Shown here piece after piece: positions 9,864 to 17,794 of a stretch of 64,000 bases of DNA. The stretch's first letter is position 1, and each line of letters begins with the position of its first letter. The notes under the pieces are model-generated. The model saw nothing but the letters and a program-made list of their open reading frames with translations. It had not been told where the DNA came from and did not search any database. The translations under genes and the position numbers were made by a program. Origin of the DNA: JACVRM01 sp963755085 (lineage in GTDB: Bacteria; Actinomycetota; Thermoleophilia; Gaiellales; Gaiellaceae); NCBI GenBank assembly GCA_963755085.1, contig CAVWIN010000019.1:21563-85562 (forward strand). Reading direction: 5' to 3'.

Positions 9864-11258
9864 ATGGATCGCCCCCAAAAGGAGGCTTACCAGACCTGGC
9901 TTTGGGGGGCCCTTCTTCTGGGCCTCCTCGCCGCCGCGTTGACACCGTTTGTCGTCTACCCCACGCTGCGGCAGCCATATGACGTTCCGGCCGTGAGGCT
10001 GGTGCTGGACACGGTGATCACGCTGGCCGCCGTGGTGGTGGCGGTTCTCGCGGCGGTGCGCGTGTCCGTCGAGGCTCGCTGGAGCGACGTCTTGCTGTGC
10101 ACGGGCTTCGCCGTGACCGCGGCCGCGACGTTCTGCTTCTCGATCGTGCCGCTGCTGGACGACTCGAAGAAGATCGCGGGCCCCGAGGGCTGGGCGGGCA
10201 TCGTCGGACGCATCCTCGGCATGGCGTTCATCGCGCTCGCGCCGTTCATCGGGCGCAGGACGAACCGCTTGCGGCGCGCGCTGACCATCGCCCTCGGTAT
10301 CGGCGGCGCGGTAGTGCTAGGCGAGTGGATCCTGCTCGAGCGGATAGGGGCGCACCTGCCGAGCCTCACGACCCAGGACACCGGCCATCAGCCCATGCAG
10401 ATGACGGCCGCCCTGGCGGTCCCGGCGCTGCTCGCGCTCGTCGCACTGCTCGGCTTCTGGCGCCGCTACCGCGACCAGGGCGAGGAGCTGGACCGCTGGC
10501 TGGCGCTGGCCGCGACGCTGACGATGTTCGCCGAGGTGCATGCGGTTCTGACGCCGCCGCCGCAATTGACTTACGTCTCCCAGGGCGACTTCTTGCGCGT
10601 GGTGTCGTACGGCGTCCTGCTGACAGGCGTCTGGCGCGCGATCCGCTCCGCGGAGTTCGGGCGCGCGGTCGCGGAGGAGCGGGCGCGCGTCGCGCGCGAG
10701 ATCCACGACGGGCTGCAGCAGTACCTCTTCTCGATCGCGACGCACGTCTCGATGCTGCGCCCGGACACGGTCACCGAGAAGACGATCGAACAGCTGACGA
10801 AGGCGGCCACGGCCGCGCAGCAGGAAGCGCGCTTCGCCGTGCTGGCGCTGTCCTCGGCGAGCGGGAACGCACCGTTCGACGCGGCGCTGCGCCGCTACGT
10901 CGACGTGCTGACCTCCGACGGCGAACTGGCGGTCGACCTCGAGATCGACGGCGAGGTGCGCCTGGCCCCGGACGAGCAGATCGAGGTGTTCCGGATCGTC
11001 CAGGAGAGCCTCGCCAACGTGCGCAAGCACGCGGGCGCGCGCCACGCCGACGTGCTCATCACCCGGCGCAGCGGCCGCCGCGTACTCGTCGTCGTGGACG
11101 ACGGCAGCGGTTTCGAGAGCGAGGCAACGGAAGAGACCGCCCGCGCCGGGCAGGGCCTCCAGAACATCCGCCGCCGTGCCACCTCCATCGGTGCCGCGTT
11201 CGCGCTCCGCTCGAGCCCGGGCCAGGGCACCGCGCTCGAAGTCGTGCTGCGCAGCTAG
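9864..11258 (+). CDS. Membrane sensor histidine kinase, NarX/DesK (HisKA_3) type
   Basis: 464 residues. The N-terminal half is hydrophobic with about six to seven membrane helices and no recognisable extracytoplasmic sensor domain. The phospho-acceptor histidine lies in RARVAREIHDGLQQYLFSI, the HisKA_3 signature. The ATPase domain shows the N-box VQESLANVRKHAGARHADV, VVDDGSGF and GQGLQNIRRRA. It is the likely partner of the divergent NarL-type regulator. The stimulus is unknown; the multi-pass input domain suggests a membrane state or lipid-soluble signal. Confidence 0.9.
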   Translation: MDRPQKEAYQTWLWGALLLGLLAAALTPFVVYPTLRQPYDVPAVRLVLDTVITLAAVVVAVLAAVRVSVEARWSDVLLCTGFAVTAAATFCFSIVPLLDDSKKIAGPEGWAGIVGRILGMAFIALAPFIGRRTNRLRRALTIALGIGGAVVLGEWILLERIGAHLPSLTTQDTGHQPMQMTAALAVPALLALVALLGFWRRYRDQGEELDRWLALAATLTMFAEVHAVLTPPPQLTYVSQGDFLRVVSYGVLLTGVWRAIRSAEFGRAVAEERARVAREIHDGLQQYLFSIATHVSMLRPDTVTEKTIEQLTKAATAAQQEARFAVLALSSASGNAPFDAALRRYVDVLTSDGELAVDLEIDGEVRLAPDEQIEVFRIVQESLANVRKHAGARHADVLITRRSGRRVLVVVDDGSGFESEATEETARAGQGLQNIRRRATSIGAAFALRSSPGQGTALEVVLRS

Positions 11259-11333
11259 CCGAGTCCGCAACCCCTAGCGCCGACTAGACCCGCCCCTTCA
11301 TGGATGTCCATGCGCCGAGGTGTGACGATCTGT

Positions 11334-12092
11334 TCAGGCCGGTGGGCGCGGTGAGCTGCGGTACACCTCGGCGGCGGCGCGGTGGAAGCCCTCCGGCTGG
11401 CCCGCGGCGGCGAAGGTGGCGGCGATCTCCTCCATCTCGCCGACCCAGCGCCAGCCCTTCTTCTCCGCTGAGCGGCGCGCGGACTCCAGGCGCTCCGCCA
11501 GGTCGGGCAGCGAAAGCACCCACTCGGCGCGCAGCGTCTCCTCGACGCCATCCGCCCGCGCGACCGCCTCGATCGCGAGCAGCAGGGCGGCCGTCCCTTT
11601 CGACCAGGCGGCGTAGGCCATCTTCATGGCGGAGGCCGACCCGGACGGGATGACGACCGCATCGAGCGGCGTACTGGCGAAGAGCTCCGCGACCGCCGGT
11701 GCCTCCGCGCCCGAGAGGTAGAGACGCGTCGTGCCCGGCTCCCACGGCGGCGGGCCGACGACGCCTCCGTCCGCGTAGCGGCCGACCGTGCCCGCGATCG
11801 CCTGCGCGGTCGCCGGCGAGATCGCGTTCGCATCGACGTAGATCCCGCCGAACTCCGAGAACGCCGTCGCCGTCTCGACCGCTGCGTGCGGCGGACAGAG
11901 CGAGACGACGACGTCGCAGCGCCTGACCAGCTCCTCCGGCGTGCCGGCGTCCATGAGACCCGCATCGCGCGCGCGAGCAGCGGTGGCGGCGCTGCGCCCC
12001 GCGGACGCCCACAGCACCTCGTGCCCACCCGTGCGCAGCGCGGCGCCCACGGCGGCGCCCATCTCGCCCGGGTGCACCAGGCCGATCCTCAT
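11334..12092 (-). CDS. NAD(P)-binding 6-phosphogluconate dehydrogenase-like protein
   Basis: 252 residues. A Rossmann fold opens with MRIGLVHPGEMGAAVGAAL (GxxGxxxG-like, with Pro-Gly replacing the usual Gly-x-Gly), then DVVVSLCPPHAAVE and YVDANAISPATAQ. The C-terminal half resembles the helical DUF1932 domain (SGSASAMKMAYAAWSKGTAAL). The family covers hydroxyisobutyrate and imine-reductase-like enzymes, and the substrate is unknown. The ATG overlaps the hisA stop by four bases, so it is co-transcribed with hisA although it has no known histidine role. Confidence 0.75.
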   Translation of the reverse strand: MRIGLVHPGEMGAAVGAALRTGGHEVLWASAGRSAATAARARDAGLMDAGTPEELVRRCDVVVSLCPPHAAVETATAFSEFGGIYVDANAISPATAQAIAGTVGRYADGGVVGPPPWEPGTTRLYLSGAEAPAVAELFASTPLDAVVIPSGSASAMKMAYAAWSKGTAALLLAIEAVARADGVEETLRAEWVLSLPDLAERLESARRSAEKKGWRWVGEMEEIAATFAAAGQPEGFHRAAAEVYRSSPRPPA

Positions 12093-12796
12093 CCCGCGAG
12101 CCGCTCCAGCGCAATCCGGCCCTCCAGCAACGCGCGTCCCACCACCGCAGCTTCGCACCCGGTCCGCTCGACCGCTTCCAGATCGGCCTCCGAGGAGATG
12201 CCGCCCGCCGCGAGCACGGCCGGCCCACGCCCGACGACCCGGCCGAGCAGCGTGACATCCGGCCCGCCGAGCGTGCCGTCCCGGCTGATCGCCGTGCAGA
12301 GCACGCGCGCGACACCCACATCGGCGCAACGTCGGAGCGCCTCGTCGACGCCCAGGCCGCTCGACGCCGTCCACCCCGCTTTTCGGACCTCGCCGTCCCG
12401 CACGTCGAGCGCGACCACGAGCCGTTCGCCAAGCGCCGCGGCAAAGGCCGCGAGCGCCTCCTCGGCCGCGAACGCCGCCGTCCCGACGATCACCCGCTCG
12501 GCGCCCGCGGACACGAGCAGCAACGCGTCGTCGACGCTGCGCACTCCGCCGGACGCCTGCACGGCCGCCGGCCGCGCCGCCTCGACCAGGCGCGCCACGA
12601 GCCCGGCCCGCAGTCGGCCGCTGCGCGCGCCGTCGAGGTCGACCACGTGCACCAGCGGCGCCCCCGCCGACGCGAAGCGCCGGACGAGGGCCGCCGGGTC
12701 TCCCGCCTCCGCGACCACGCGGTCGTATGCGCCCTGCTCGAGCCGCGCCGCGGACTCGCCGAGCACGTCGACGGCAGGGATCAACTGCATTGCCAT
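12089..12796 (-). CDS. hisA: ProFAR isomerase HisA
   Basis: 235-residue (beta-alpha)8 isomerase converting ProFAR to PRFAR, the fourth step of histidine biosynthesis. The first half-barrel carries the catalytic Asp in IPAVDVLGESAARL and VVDLDGARSG; phosphate-binding loops are QASGGVRSVDDAL and GAERVIVGTAAF. The second half has VVALDVRDGEV, the Asp-containing TAISRDGTLGGPD and LAAGGISSEADL. Start ATG is at 12796; a second ATG two codons in (MQLIP) is possible. It is divergent from the rest of the his genes with 14 bases between start codons. A PriA-type dual role with TrpF, known in some actinobacteria, cannot be excluded. Confidence 0.93.
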   Translation of the reverse strand: MAMQLIPAVDVLGESAARLEQGAYDRVVAEAGDPAALVRRFASAGAPLVHVVDLDGARSGRLRAGLVARLVEAARPAAVQASGGVRSVDDALLLVSAGAERVIVGTAAFAAEEALAAFAAALGERLVVALDVRDGEVRKAGWTASSGLGVDEALRRCADVGVARVLCTAISRDGTLGGPDVTLLGRVVGRGPAVLAAGGISSEADLEAVERTGCEAAVVGRALLEGRIALERLAG

Positions 12797-12816
12797 GTTA
12801 CCATGCTAATATGGCA
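12791..12816. promoter_or_regulatory. Candidate operator between hisA and the yerC-like gene
   Basis: TGCCAT (12791-12796) and ATGGCA (12811-12816) are inverted around a 14-base AT-rich centre, with a nested CCAT-GCTAAT-ATGG. Both arms contain the start codons of the divergent genes, so part of the symmetry comes from both proteins starting Met-Ala. The centre includes TAATAT. A TrpR-like protein is encoded immediately to the right. Confidence 0.35.
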
Positions 12817-13143
12817 GCACAGTTGGCCGCCAGCGACCCCCGACACGAATGGCATACGACCGAGACGAGCGAGCTCTTCGAGGCGATCCTCTCCCTGCGA
12901 ACGGAGGAGGAGGCGGCCGCGTTCTTCCGGGACCTCTGCACGTTGTCGGAGCTGGAGGCGCTGACGCACCGCTGGCAGGTGGCGCGGCTGGTGGAAGCCG
13001 GGATGCCCTACCAGGCGATCGCGTCGGAGACGGGCGCGTCGACAACGACCGTGACGCGCGTCGCCCACTGGCTGCGCCACGGCGAGGGCGGGTACCGGCT
13101 GGCGCTCGAGCGTACGGGCTCCCGCAGCGTTCAGACCGCCTGA
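12811..13143 (+). CDS. TrpR-like YerC/YecD-family protein, candidate his regulator
   Basis: 110 residues, wholly alpha-helical and of the TrpR superfamily. The YerC/YecD hallmark is LFEAILSLRTEEEAAAFFRDLCTLSELEALTHRWQVARLV (residues about 20-60), followed by the helix-turn-helix MPYQAIASETGASTTTVTRVAHWL. In other bacteria this family lies with or near his genes. Here it heads the hisG-hisIE operon and is divergent from hisA, a natural position for a shared repressor. Its TGA overlaps the first codon assigned to hisG. Regulation of his genes is an inference from context. Confidence 0.82.
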   Translation: MAAQLAASDPRHEWHTTETSELFEAILSLRTEEEAAAFFRDLCTLSELEALTHRWQVARLVEAGMPYQAIASETGASTTTVTRVAHWLRHGEGGYRLALERTGSRSVQTA

Positions 13144-13979
13144 GGATCGCCGTCCCCGTCAAGGGACGGCTGCGCGAGCCCGCGGTTGCGCTGCTCCACG
13201 ACGCGGGCCTCGGCCCCGAGGAGCCTGGCGAGCGCGCGCTCGCGTTCCCGTGCCGGAACGCGCCGGTCGATGTGCTCCTCGTACGCGCTGCCGACGTCCC
13301 GGAGTATGTCCAGGACGGCGCCGTCGACTGCGGCATCACCGGGCTCGACCTCGTGGAGGAACGAGGCGTCGACGTCGATGAGCTGCTACGGCTCGGCTTC
13401 GGCGCATGCACGCTCGAGGCCGCCGTTCCGGAGGAGGCGCCGGTGGCGACGCTCGAAGAGCTCGACGGCCTGCGCGCGGCAACCGTCTACCCGCGGCTCG
13501 CCGGGCGGCTGCTCGCCGAGCGCGGCATCGACGTCGAGCTCGTCGAGGTGACGGGCTCCGTGGAAGTCGCCCCGCGCCTCGGCCTTGCGGACGCAATCGT
13601 CGACCTCGTCTCGAGCGGGAACACGCTGCAGACGAACGGGCTGCGCTCGCTCGGCGCGGTCTTCGCGTCCGAGGCCGTCCTGATCGGCCGGCATGACGGC
13701 GACGACCGCGGCCGCCGGCTCGCCGGGATCCTGCGCAGCGTCGTCGACGCGCGCGCGAGCCGCTACCTGATGCTCAACGCGCCGGCCGACGCCGTGGCGC
13801 GCATCACCGATCTCGTCCCCGGCTCGCGCTCGCCGACAGTCGTCCCGCTCGCCGAGCCGGGCATGGTCGCGGTGCATGCGGTCGTGCCGGCCGACGACGT
13901 CTGGCTGCTCCTGCCGCGCCTCGAGGAGGCCGGCGCGTCGTCGATCCTCCTCGTCCCGGTCGAGCGGATGCTCGGATGA
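13140..13979 (+). CDS. hisG: ATP phosphoribosyltransferase HisG, long form
   Basis: About 279 residues. It condenses ATP and PRPP in the first committed, histidine-inhibited step. The N-terminal catalytic part shows RIAVPVKGRL, CGITGLDLVEERG and the PRPP loop region AIVDLVSSGNTLQTNGL. The C-terminal SRYLMLNAPADAVARITDLV to GASSILLVPVERML is the ferredoxin-like regulatory domain of long HisG, so no HisZ is needed. No ATG, GTG or TTG sits at the expected start. The reading frame reaches RIAVPVKG through a CTG that overlaps the upstream TGA (CTGA), so I use that as a tentative non-standard start. The stop overlaps hisD by four bases. Confidence 0.9.
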   Translation: MRIAVPVKGRLREPAVALLHDAGLGPEEPGERALAFPCRNAPVDVLLVRAADVPEYVQDGAVDCGITGLDLVEERGVDVDELLRLGFGACTLEAAVPEEAPVATLEELDGLRAATVYPRLAGRLLAERGIDVELVEVTGSVEVAPRLGLADAIVDLVSSGNTLQTNGLRSLGAVFASEAVLIGRHDGDDRGRRLAGILRSVVDARASRYLMLNAPADAVARITDLVPGSRSPTVVPLAEPGMVAVHAVVPADDVWLLLPRLEEAGASSILLVPVERMLG

Positions 13980-14998
13980 GCGACGTCGCAGCAATCGTCG
14001 GCGACGTCCGCGCCCGCGGCGACGAGGCCCTTCGCGAATGGGCGCTCCGCCTCGACGGCGCGGAGCCCGCGCGCGCCCGACCGGAGGGCGACCTCCCCGT
14101 CGACGCGCTGCTCGCGCTCGCGGACGCCGTCCGCCGGTGGCACGCGCTCCAGCGGCCGCAGGACGTGCGCCTCGAGACGGCGCCCGGTGTGGCGCTCGAG
14201 CGGCGCTGGCTGCCGCTGCGCGCGGTCGGCATCTACGTGCCGCGCCGGCTCGTCTCCACGCTCGTCATGTGCGCGGTCCCGGCCCAGGTCGCCGATGTCG
14301 AGCGCATCGTCGTAGTCACGCCGCCCGACGGCGCCGGCCTCGTCGCCGCGGCCGCGGAGGCGCTCGGAGTCGGCGAAGTCTGGGCGCTCGGCGGCCCGCA
14401 CGCGATCGCGGCGCTCGCGTACGGGACGGAGTCAATCCCGCGCGTGGACAAGATCGTCGGGCCCGGAAACGCGTACGTGAACGAGGCGAAGCTGCTCGTC
14501 TCGGCCGACGTGGCCATCGACCTGCCGGCCGGCCCGTCCGAACTCGTCGTGCTCGCCGGCCGCGGCGCCGACCTCGACGCCGCCCAGGCGGAGCTCCATG
14601 CCCAGGCCGAGCACGGCCCCGGGACGCGCTGCACGCTCGTCGAGGCCAACGGCGACCTGGAGGCCGCGCTGGACGAGGTCGAGCGGATGGCGCCCGAGCA
14701 CCTGCTCCTGCTCGGCGAGGATGCGGAGGCGCTCGCGCCACGCGTCCGCAACGCCGGCGCGGTCTTCGTCGGGCGCAGCTCGTCCGTCGCCGCGGGCGAC
14801 TACGCCACCGGCGGCAACCACGTGCTCCCGACCGGCGGCCGGGCGCGCGCGGTCGGCGGGCTCGGGCTGGAGACGTTCCTGCGGCCGCTCACCGTCCAGC
14901 GCGTGACGGCCGACGGGCTGGCACACCTGCGGCCGGTCGTCGAGGCGCTCGCCGGCGTCGAGGGCATGCCCGCGCACGCGGCGGCGGTGCGCCGGTGA
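13976..14998 (+). CDS. hisD: Histidinol dehydrogenase HisD, short N-terminus
   Basis: 340-residue zinc- and NAD-dependent enzyme performing the last two oxidations, histidinol to histidine. Conserved segments: VGIYVPRRLVSTLVMCAVPA, KIVGPGNAYVNEAKLL, DLPAGPSELVV, the zinc ligands in LHAQAEHGPG, catalytic PEHLLLL, GDYATGGNHVLPTGG, and the C-terminal zinc His in GMPAHAAAVRR. It is shorter than the usual 420-440 residues, mainly by loss of N-terminal sequence before DVRARGDEALREW, but the catalytic residues I can place are present. ATGA overlap with hisG; GTGA overlap with the next gene. Confidence 0.93.
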   Translation: MSDVAAIVGDVRARGDEALREWALRLDGAEPARARPEGDLPVDALLALADAVRRWHALQRPQDVRLETAPGVALERRWLPLRAVGIYVPRRLVSTLVMCAVPAQVADVERIVVVTPPDGAGLVAAAAEALGVGEVWALGGPHAIAALAYGTESIPRVDKIVGPGNAYVNEAKLLVSADVAIDLPAGPSELVVLAGRGADLDAAQAELHAQAEHGPGTRCTLVEANGDLEAALDEVERMAPEHLLLLGEDAEALAPRVRNAGAVFVGRSSSVAAGDYATGGNHVLPTGGRARAVGGLGLETFLRPLTVQRVTADGLAHLRPVVEALAGVEGMPAHAAAVRR

Positions 14999-16527
14999 GG
15001 ACGCTGCCCGAGGCCTTCGCGCCCTACAGCTGGGCGCCGTCGACGGAGGAGCTCGCACGCCGGGCGGAGCTCGACCCGGCGCAGATCGTCCGCTTCGACG
15101 GCAACGTGCCGCCGTGGCCACGACCGTCCGCGCGGCCGGGCACGATCGCCGGCCGGCTCGCCGAGATCAACGCCTACCCGCATGGCGGCTACCCGGAGCT
15201 GCTGCGTGCGATCGCCGACTACGCCGGGGTCGAGCCGGAGCAGATCGTGCTCGGCGCGGGCGCGGACGACCTGATCCTGCTCTGCGCGCGCGCCTTCGCG
15301 GGGCCGGGCGACACGGTCGCGATCGCCGACTCGCCGACCTACCCTCTCTACCGAGTCGCCGCCGGCCTCGCCGGCGCGGCGGTGGGCGACGCCGGCCCGG
15401 CCGTGACGTTCACGTGCCGCCCCAACAACCCGACGGGCGAGCTTGGCGACCTGCCCGCAGCACGGCCGCTCGTCGTCGACGAGGCGTACTGGGAGTACGC
15501 CGGCGAAACGGCCGTGCACCTGCTCGATGACGGCGTCGTCGTCATCCGGACGTTCTCGAAGGCCTTCGGCCTCGCCGGCGCGCGGATCGGCTACGCGCTC
15601 GCCGACCGCGAGACCGCTGCGGAGCTGAACCGCCGCCAGGCGCCGCTCCCGGTCACGACGCTGTCCGCGCAGCTCGCGCTCGCCGGCCTCGCCGACCGGC
15701 CGGACGTCGCGCCCATCGTCGAGGAGCGCCTGCGCATCGAGCGCGGCGTCCGCGCGCTCGGCCTCGAGCCGCTCCCCTCCCGGACGAACTTCCTGTTCGT
15801 CCCGGTCGACGACGCGCCCACGCTGGCGGAGGCGCTGCTCCGCTCGGGCGTCGTCGTGCGCACCTTCCCTGAGGGGATCCGCTTCAACGTGCGCGATCCC
15901 GAGGACGACGACCTCCTGCTCGACGCGCTCGCACGCGCGCTCGACCGGCCGGCACCGGTCGCCCAGCAGGGCGGCCGCCGGGCGCGCCGCCTGCGCGCGA
16001 CGGCCGAGACGCGCATCAGCGTGCGCCTCGCACTCGACGGCGCCGGCCGCGTGCGTGTGGCCACCGGCGCGAGCCTGGCCGATCACCTGCTCGAGCAGCT
16101 CGCCTTCCACGCCGGCCTCGACCTCGTGCTCGAGGGCGCCGGCGACCTCGAGACCGGCGACCACCACACCTCCGAGGACGCCGCCATCGCGCTCGGGGAG
16201 GCGCTCGACCTCGCGCTGGGCGACCGGCGCGGCATCGCCCGCTACGGCGACGCGGTCGTGCCGATGGACGACGCGCTCGCGCGCGCCGCGGTCGACCTGG
16301 GCGGGCGCCCGTGGGCCGAGGTGAGCCTCGAGCGCGAGCCCGGCATGGCCGCACACATGCTCGGCAGCCTGGCGCAGGCGGGCCGCCTCGCGATCCACGT
16401 CGAGGCCACGGGGGCCGACGGCCATCACTGCGCCGAGGCGGCGTTCAAGGCCGTCGGACGCGCGCTGCGCAAGGCCGTGGCGGCCGAGGCCGGCCGCGGG
16501 CTGCCGTCGACCAAGGGGCTCGTGTGA
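14995..16527 (+). CDS. hisC-hisB: HisC-HisB fusion: histidinol-phosphate aminotransferase / IGP dehydratase
   Basis: 510 residues in one open frame. Residues about 1-320 are a fold-type I aminotransferase: substrate segment INAYPHGGYPELLRAIADY, RPNNPTGELG, cofactor Asp in VVDEAYWEYA, PLP-lysine in IRTFSKAFGLAGARIGYAL, and the phosphate-binding Arg region IRFNVRDP. After a linker (APVAQQGGRRARRLRATAE), residues about 340-510 are imidazoleglycerol-phosphate dehydratase: DHLLEQLAFHAG, DHHTSEDAAIALGEAL, ARYGDAVVPMDDALARA and GHHCAEAAFKAVGRALRKA hold the manganese ligands. The dehydratase middle is slightly shortened. No internal stop or convincing restart was seen. GTG start overlaps the hisD stop; its own stop overlaps hisH. 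Confidence 0.9.
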   Translation: MRTLPEAFAPYSWAPSTEELARRAELDPAQIVRFDGNVPPWPRPSARPGTIAGRLAEINAYPHGGYPELLRAIADYAGVEPEQIVLGAGADDLILLCARAFAGPGDTVAIADSPTYPLYRVAAGLAGAAVGDAGPAVTFTCRPNNPTGELGDLPAARPLVVDEAYWEYAGETAVHLLDDGVVVIRTFSKAFGLAGARIGYALADRETAAELNRRQAPLPVTTLSAQLALAGLADRPDVAPIVEERLRIERGVRALGLEPLPSRTNFLFVPVDDAPTLAEALLRSGVVVRTFPEGIRFNVRDPEDDDLLLDALARALDRPAPVAQQGGRRARRLRATAETRISVRLALDGAGRVRVATGASLADHLLEQLAFHAGLDLVLEGAGDLETGDHHTSEDAAIALGEALDLALGDRRGIARYGDAVVPMDDALARAAVDLGGRPWAEVSLEREPGMAAHMLGSLAQAGRLAIHVEATGADGHHCAEAAFKAVGRALRKAVAAEAGRGLPSTKGLV

Positions 16528-17069
16528 CGCGCGTCGCCGTCTGCGACTACGGCGCCGGGAACGTCCGCTCGGTCGCCATTGCGCTCGAACGCCTCGGCGC
16601 GCAGGTGACCGTCACCACAGACGCGGAGACGGTGGCCGGCGCCGACCTCGCCGTGCTCCCCGGCGTCGGCTCGGCGGCCAGCGCGATGATGGCCCTGCGC
16701 TCGGCCGGCATCGACGGGGCGCTCCGCGCGCGCACGGGACCCACGCTCGGCATCTGCCTCGGGCTCCAGCTCGCGCTCGAGCACTCGGAGGAGGACGGCG
16801 GCGTCGAGGGCCTCGGCCTGCTGCCCGGCCGCGCGCGCCGTCTCCGCGAGGGGCGCATACCGCGGATCGGCTGGGCGCCGGTCGACCCGCTTCACGACAC
16901 GTTCTACTTCGCCCACTCTTTCGCAGCCGACACGCGTGCCGCCACCGCGTGGTCGGAGGGCTGCGTCGCCGAGGCGCGCTCCGGCGCGTTCCTCGGCGTC
17001 CAGTTCCACCCGGAGAAGAGCGGCGCCGCCGGCGCCCGCTACCTGGAGCGATGCCTCTCCCCCGCCTGA
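16524..17069 (+). CDS. hisH: Imidazole glycerol phosphate synthase glutaminase subunit HisH
   Basis: 181-residue class I glutamine amidotransferase that supplies ammonia to HisF. Opens VAVCDYGAGNVRSVAIAL; oxyanion segment LPGVGSAAS; nucleophile Cys in LGICLGLQLALE; catalytic His-Glu in GVQFHPEKSG. It is a little shorter than the usual 200 residues. GTG start overlaps the upstream stop (GTGTGA). The 3' end overlaps hisF by 19 bases, consistent with coupled synthesis of the HisHF complex. Confidence 0.93.
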   Translation: MTRVAVCDYGAGNVRSVAIALERLGAQVTVTTDAETVAGADLAVLPGVGSAASAMMALRSAGIDGALRARTGPTLGICLGLQLALEHSEEDGGVEGLGLLPGRARRLREGRIPRIGWAPVDPLHDTFYFAHSFAADTRAATAWSEGCVAEARSGAFLGVQFHPEKSGAAGARYLERCLSPA

Positions 17070-17794
17070 TCCCGTGCCTCGACGTCGCGGGCGGCCGCGT
17101 GGTCAAGGGCATCCGCTTCCAGGGCCTCCGCGACGCCGGCGATCCGGTGGAGCTCGGTGCCCGCTACTCGGAGGCCGGCGCGGACGAGCTCGTCTTCCTC
17201 GACGTGAAGGCGACGCTCGAGGAGCGCGCCAACCGGATCGAGCTGGTCGAGCGCGTCGCCGAGCGGCTCGCCATCCCCTTCACGGTCGGCGGAGGCGTTC
17301 GCTCGGCCGCCGACGCGGAGGCGCTGCTGCGCGCGGGCGCCGACAAGGTGGCCGTGAACAGCGCGGCGCTGGAGCGGCCGGCACTCATCGGCGAGCTTGC
17401 CGAGCGCGTCGGCTCGCAGGCCGTCGTGCTCGCCGTCGACGCGACCGGCGGGCGCGTGCACGCCCGCGCGGGGACGACCGACGCCGGGCGCGACGCTGCC
17501 GAGTGGGCAGCCGAGGGTGAGGCGCTCGGCGCCGGCGAGATCCTGCTGACCTCGATCGACGCCGACGGCACGCGCGCCGGCTATGACCTCGAGCTCACCG
17601 CCCGGGTCGCAGGGGCCGTGTGCGTCCCGGTCATCGCTTCCGGCGGAGCGGGCGGCGCCGAGCACGTGGCCGAGGCGCTCGAGGTCGCGCAGGCGGCCCT
17701 GCTCGCATCGATCCTCCACGAAGACCCGGACCGGCTGGCGTCGCTGCGCGTCGAGCTGCGCGCCGCCGGCGTCCCCCTCCGCGATGCCGCCTGA
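17051..17794 (+). CDS. hisF: Imidazole glycerol phosphate synthase cyclase subunit HisF
   Basis: 247-residue (beta-alpha)8 enzyme making IGP and AICAR from PRFAR and HisH-derived ammonia. Catalytic Asp in LIPCLDVAGGRVVKG; FLDVKATLEERANR (the usual Asp-Ile-Thr-Ala region, here DVKATLE); phosphate loops VGGGVRSAADAEALL and GADKVAVNSAAL; second catalytic Asp in LLTSIDADGTRAGYDLEL; VIASGGAGGAEH. Start ATG lies inside hisH. The 3' end overlaps hisIE by 11 bases. Confidence 0.94.
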   Translation: MPLPRLIPCLDVAGGRVVKGIRFQGLRDAGDPVELGARYSEAGADELVFLDVKATLEERANRIELVERVAERLAIPFTVGGGVRSAADAEALLRAGADKVAVNSAALERPALIGELAERVGSQAVVLAVDATGGRVHARAGTTDAGRDAAEWAAEGEALGAGEILLTSIDADGTRAGYDLELTARVAGAVCVPVIASGGAGGAEHVAEALEVAQAALLASILHEDPDRLASLRVELRAAGVPLRDAA

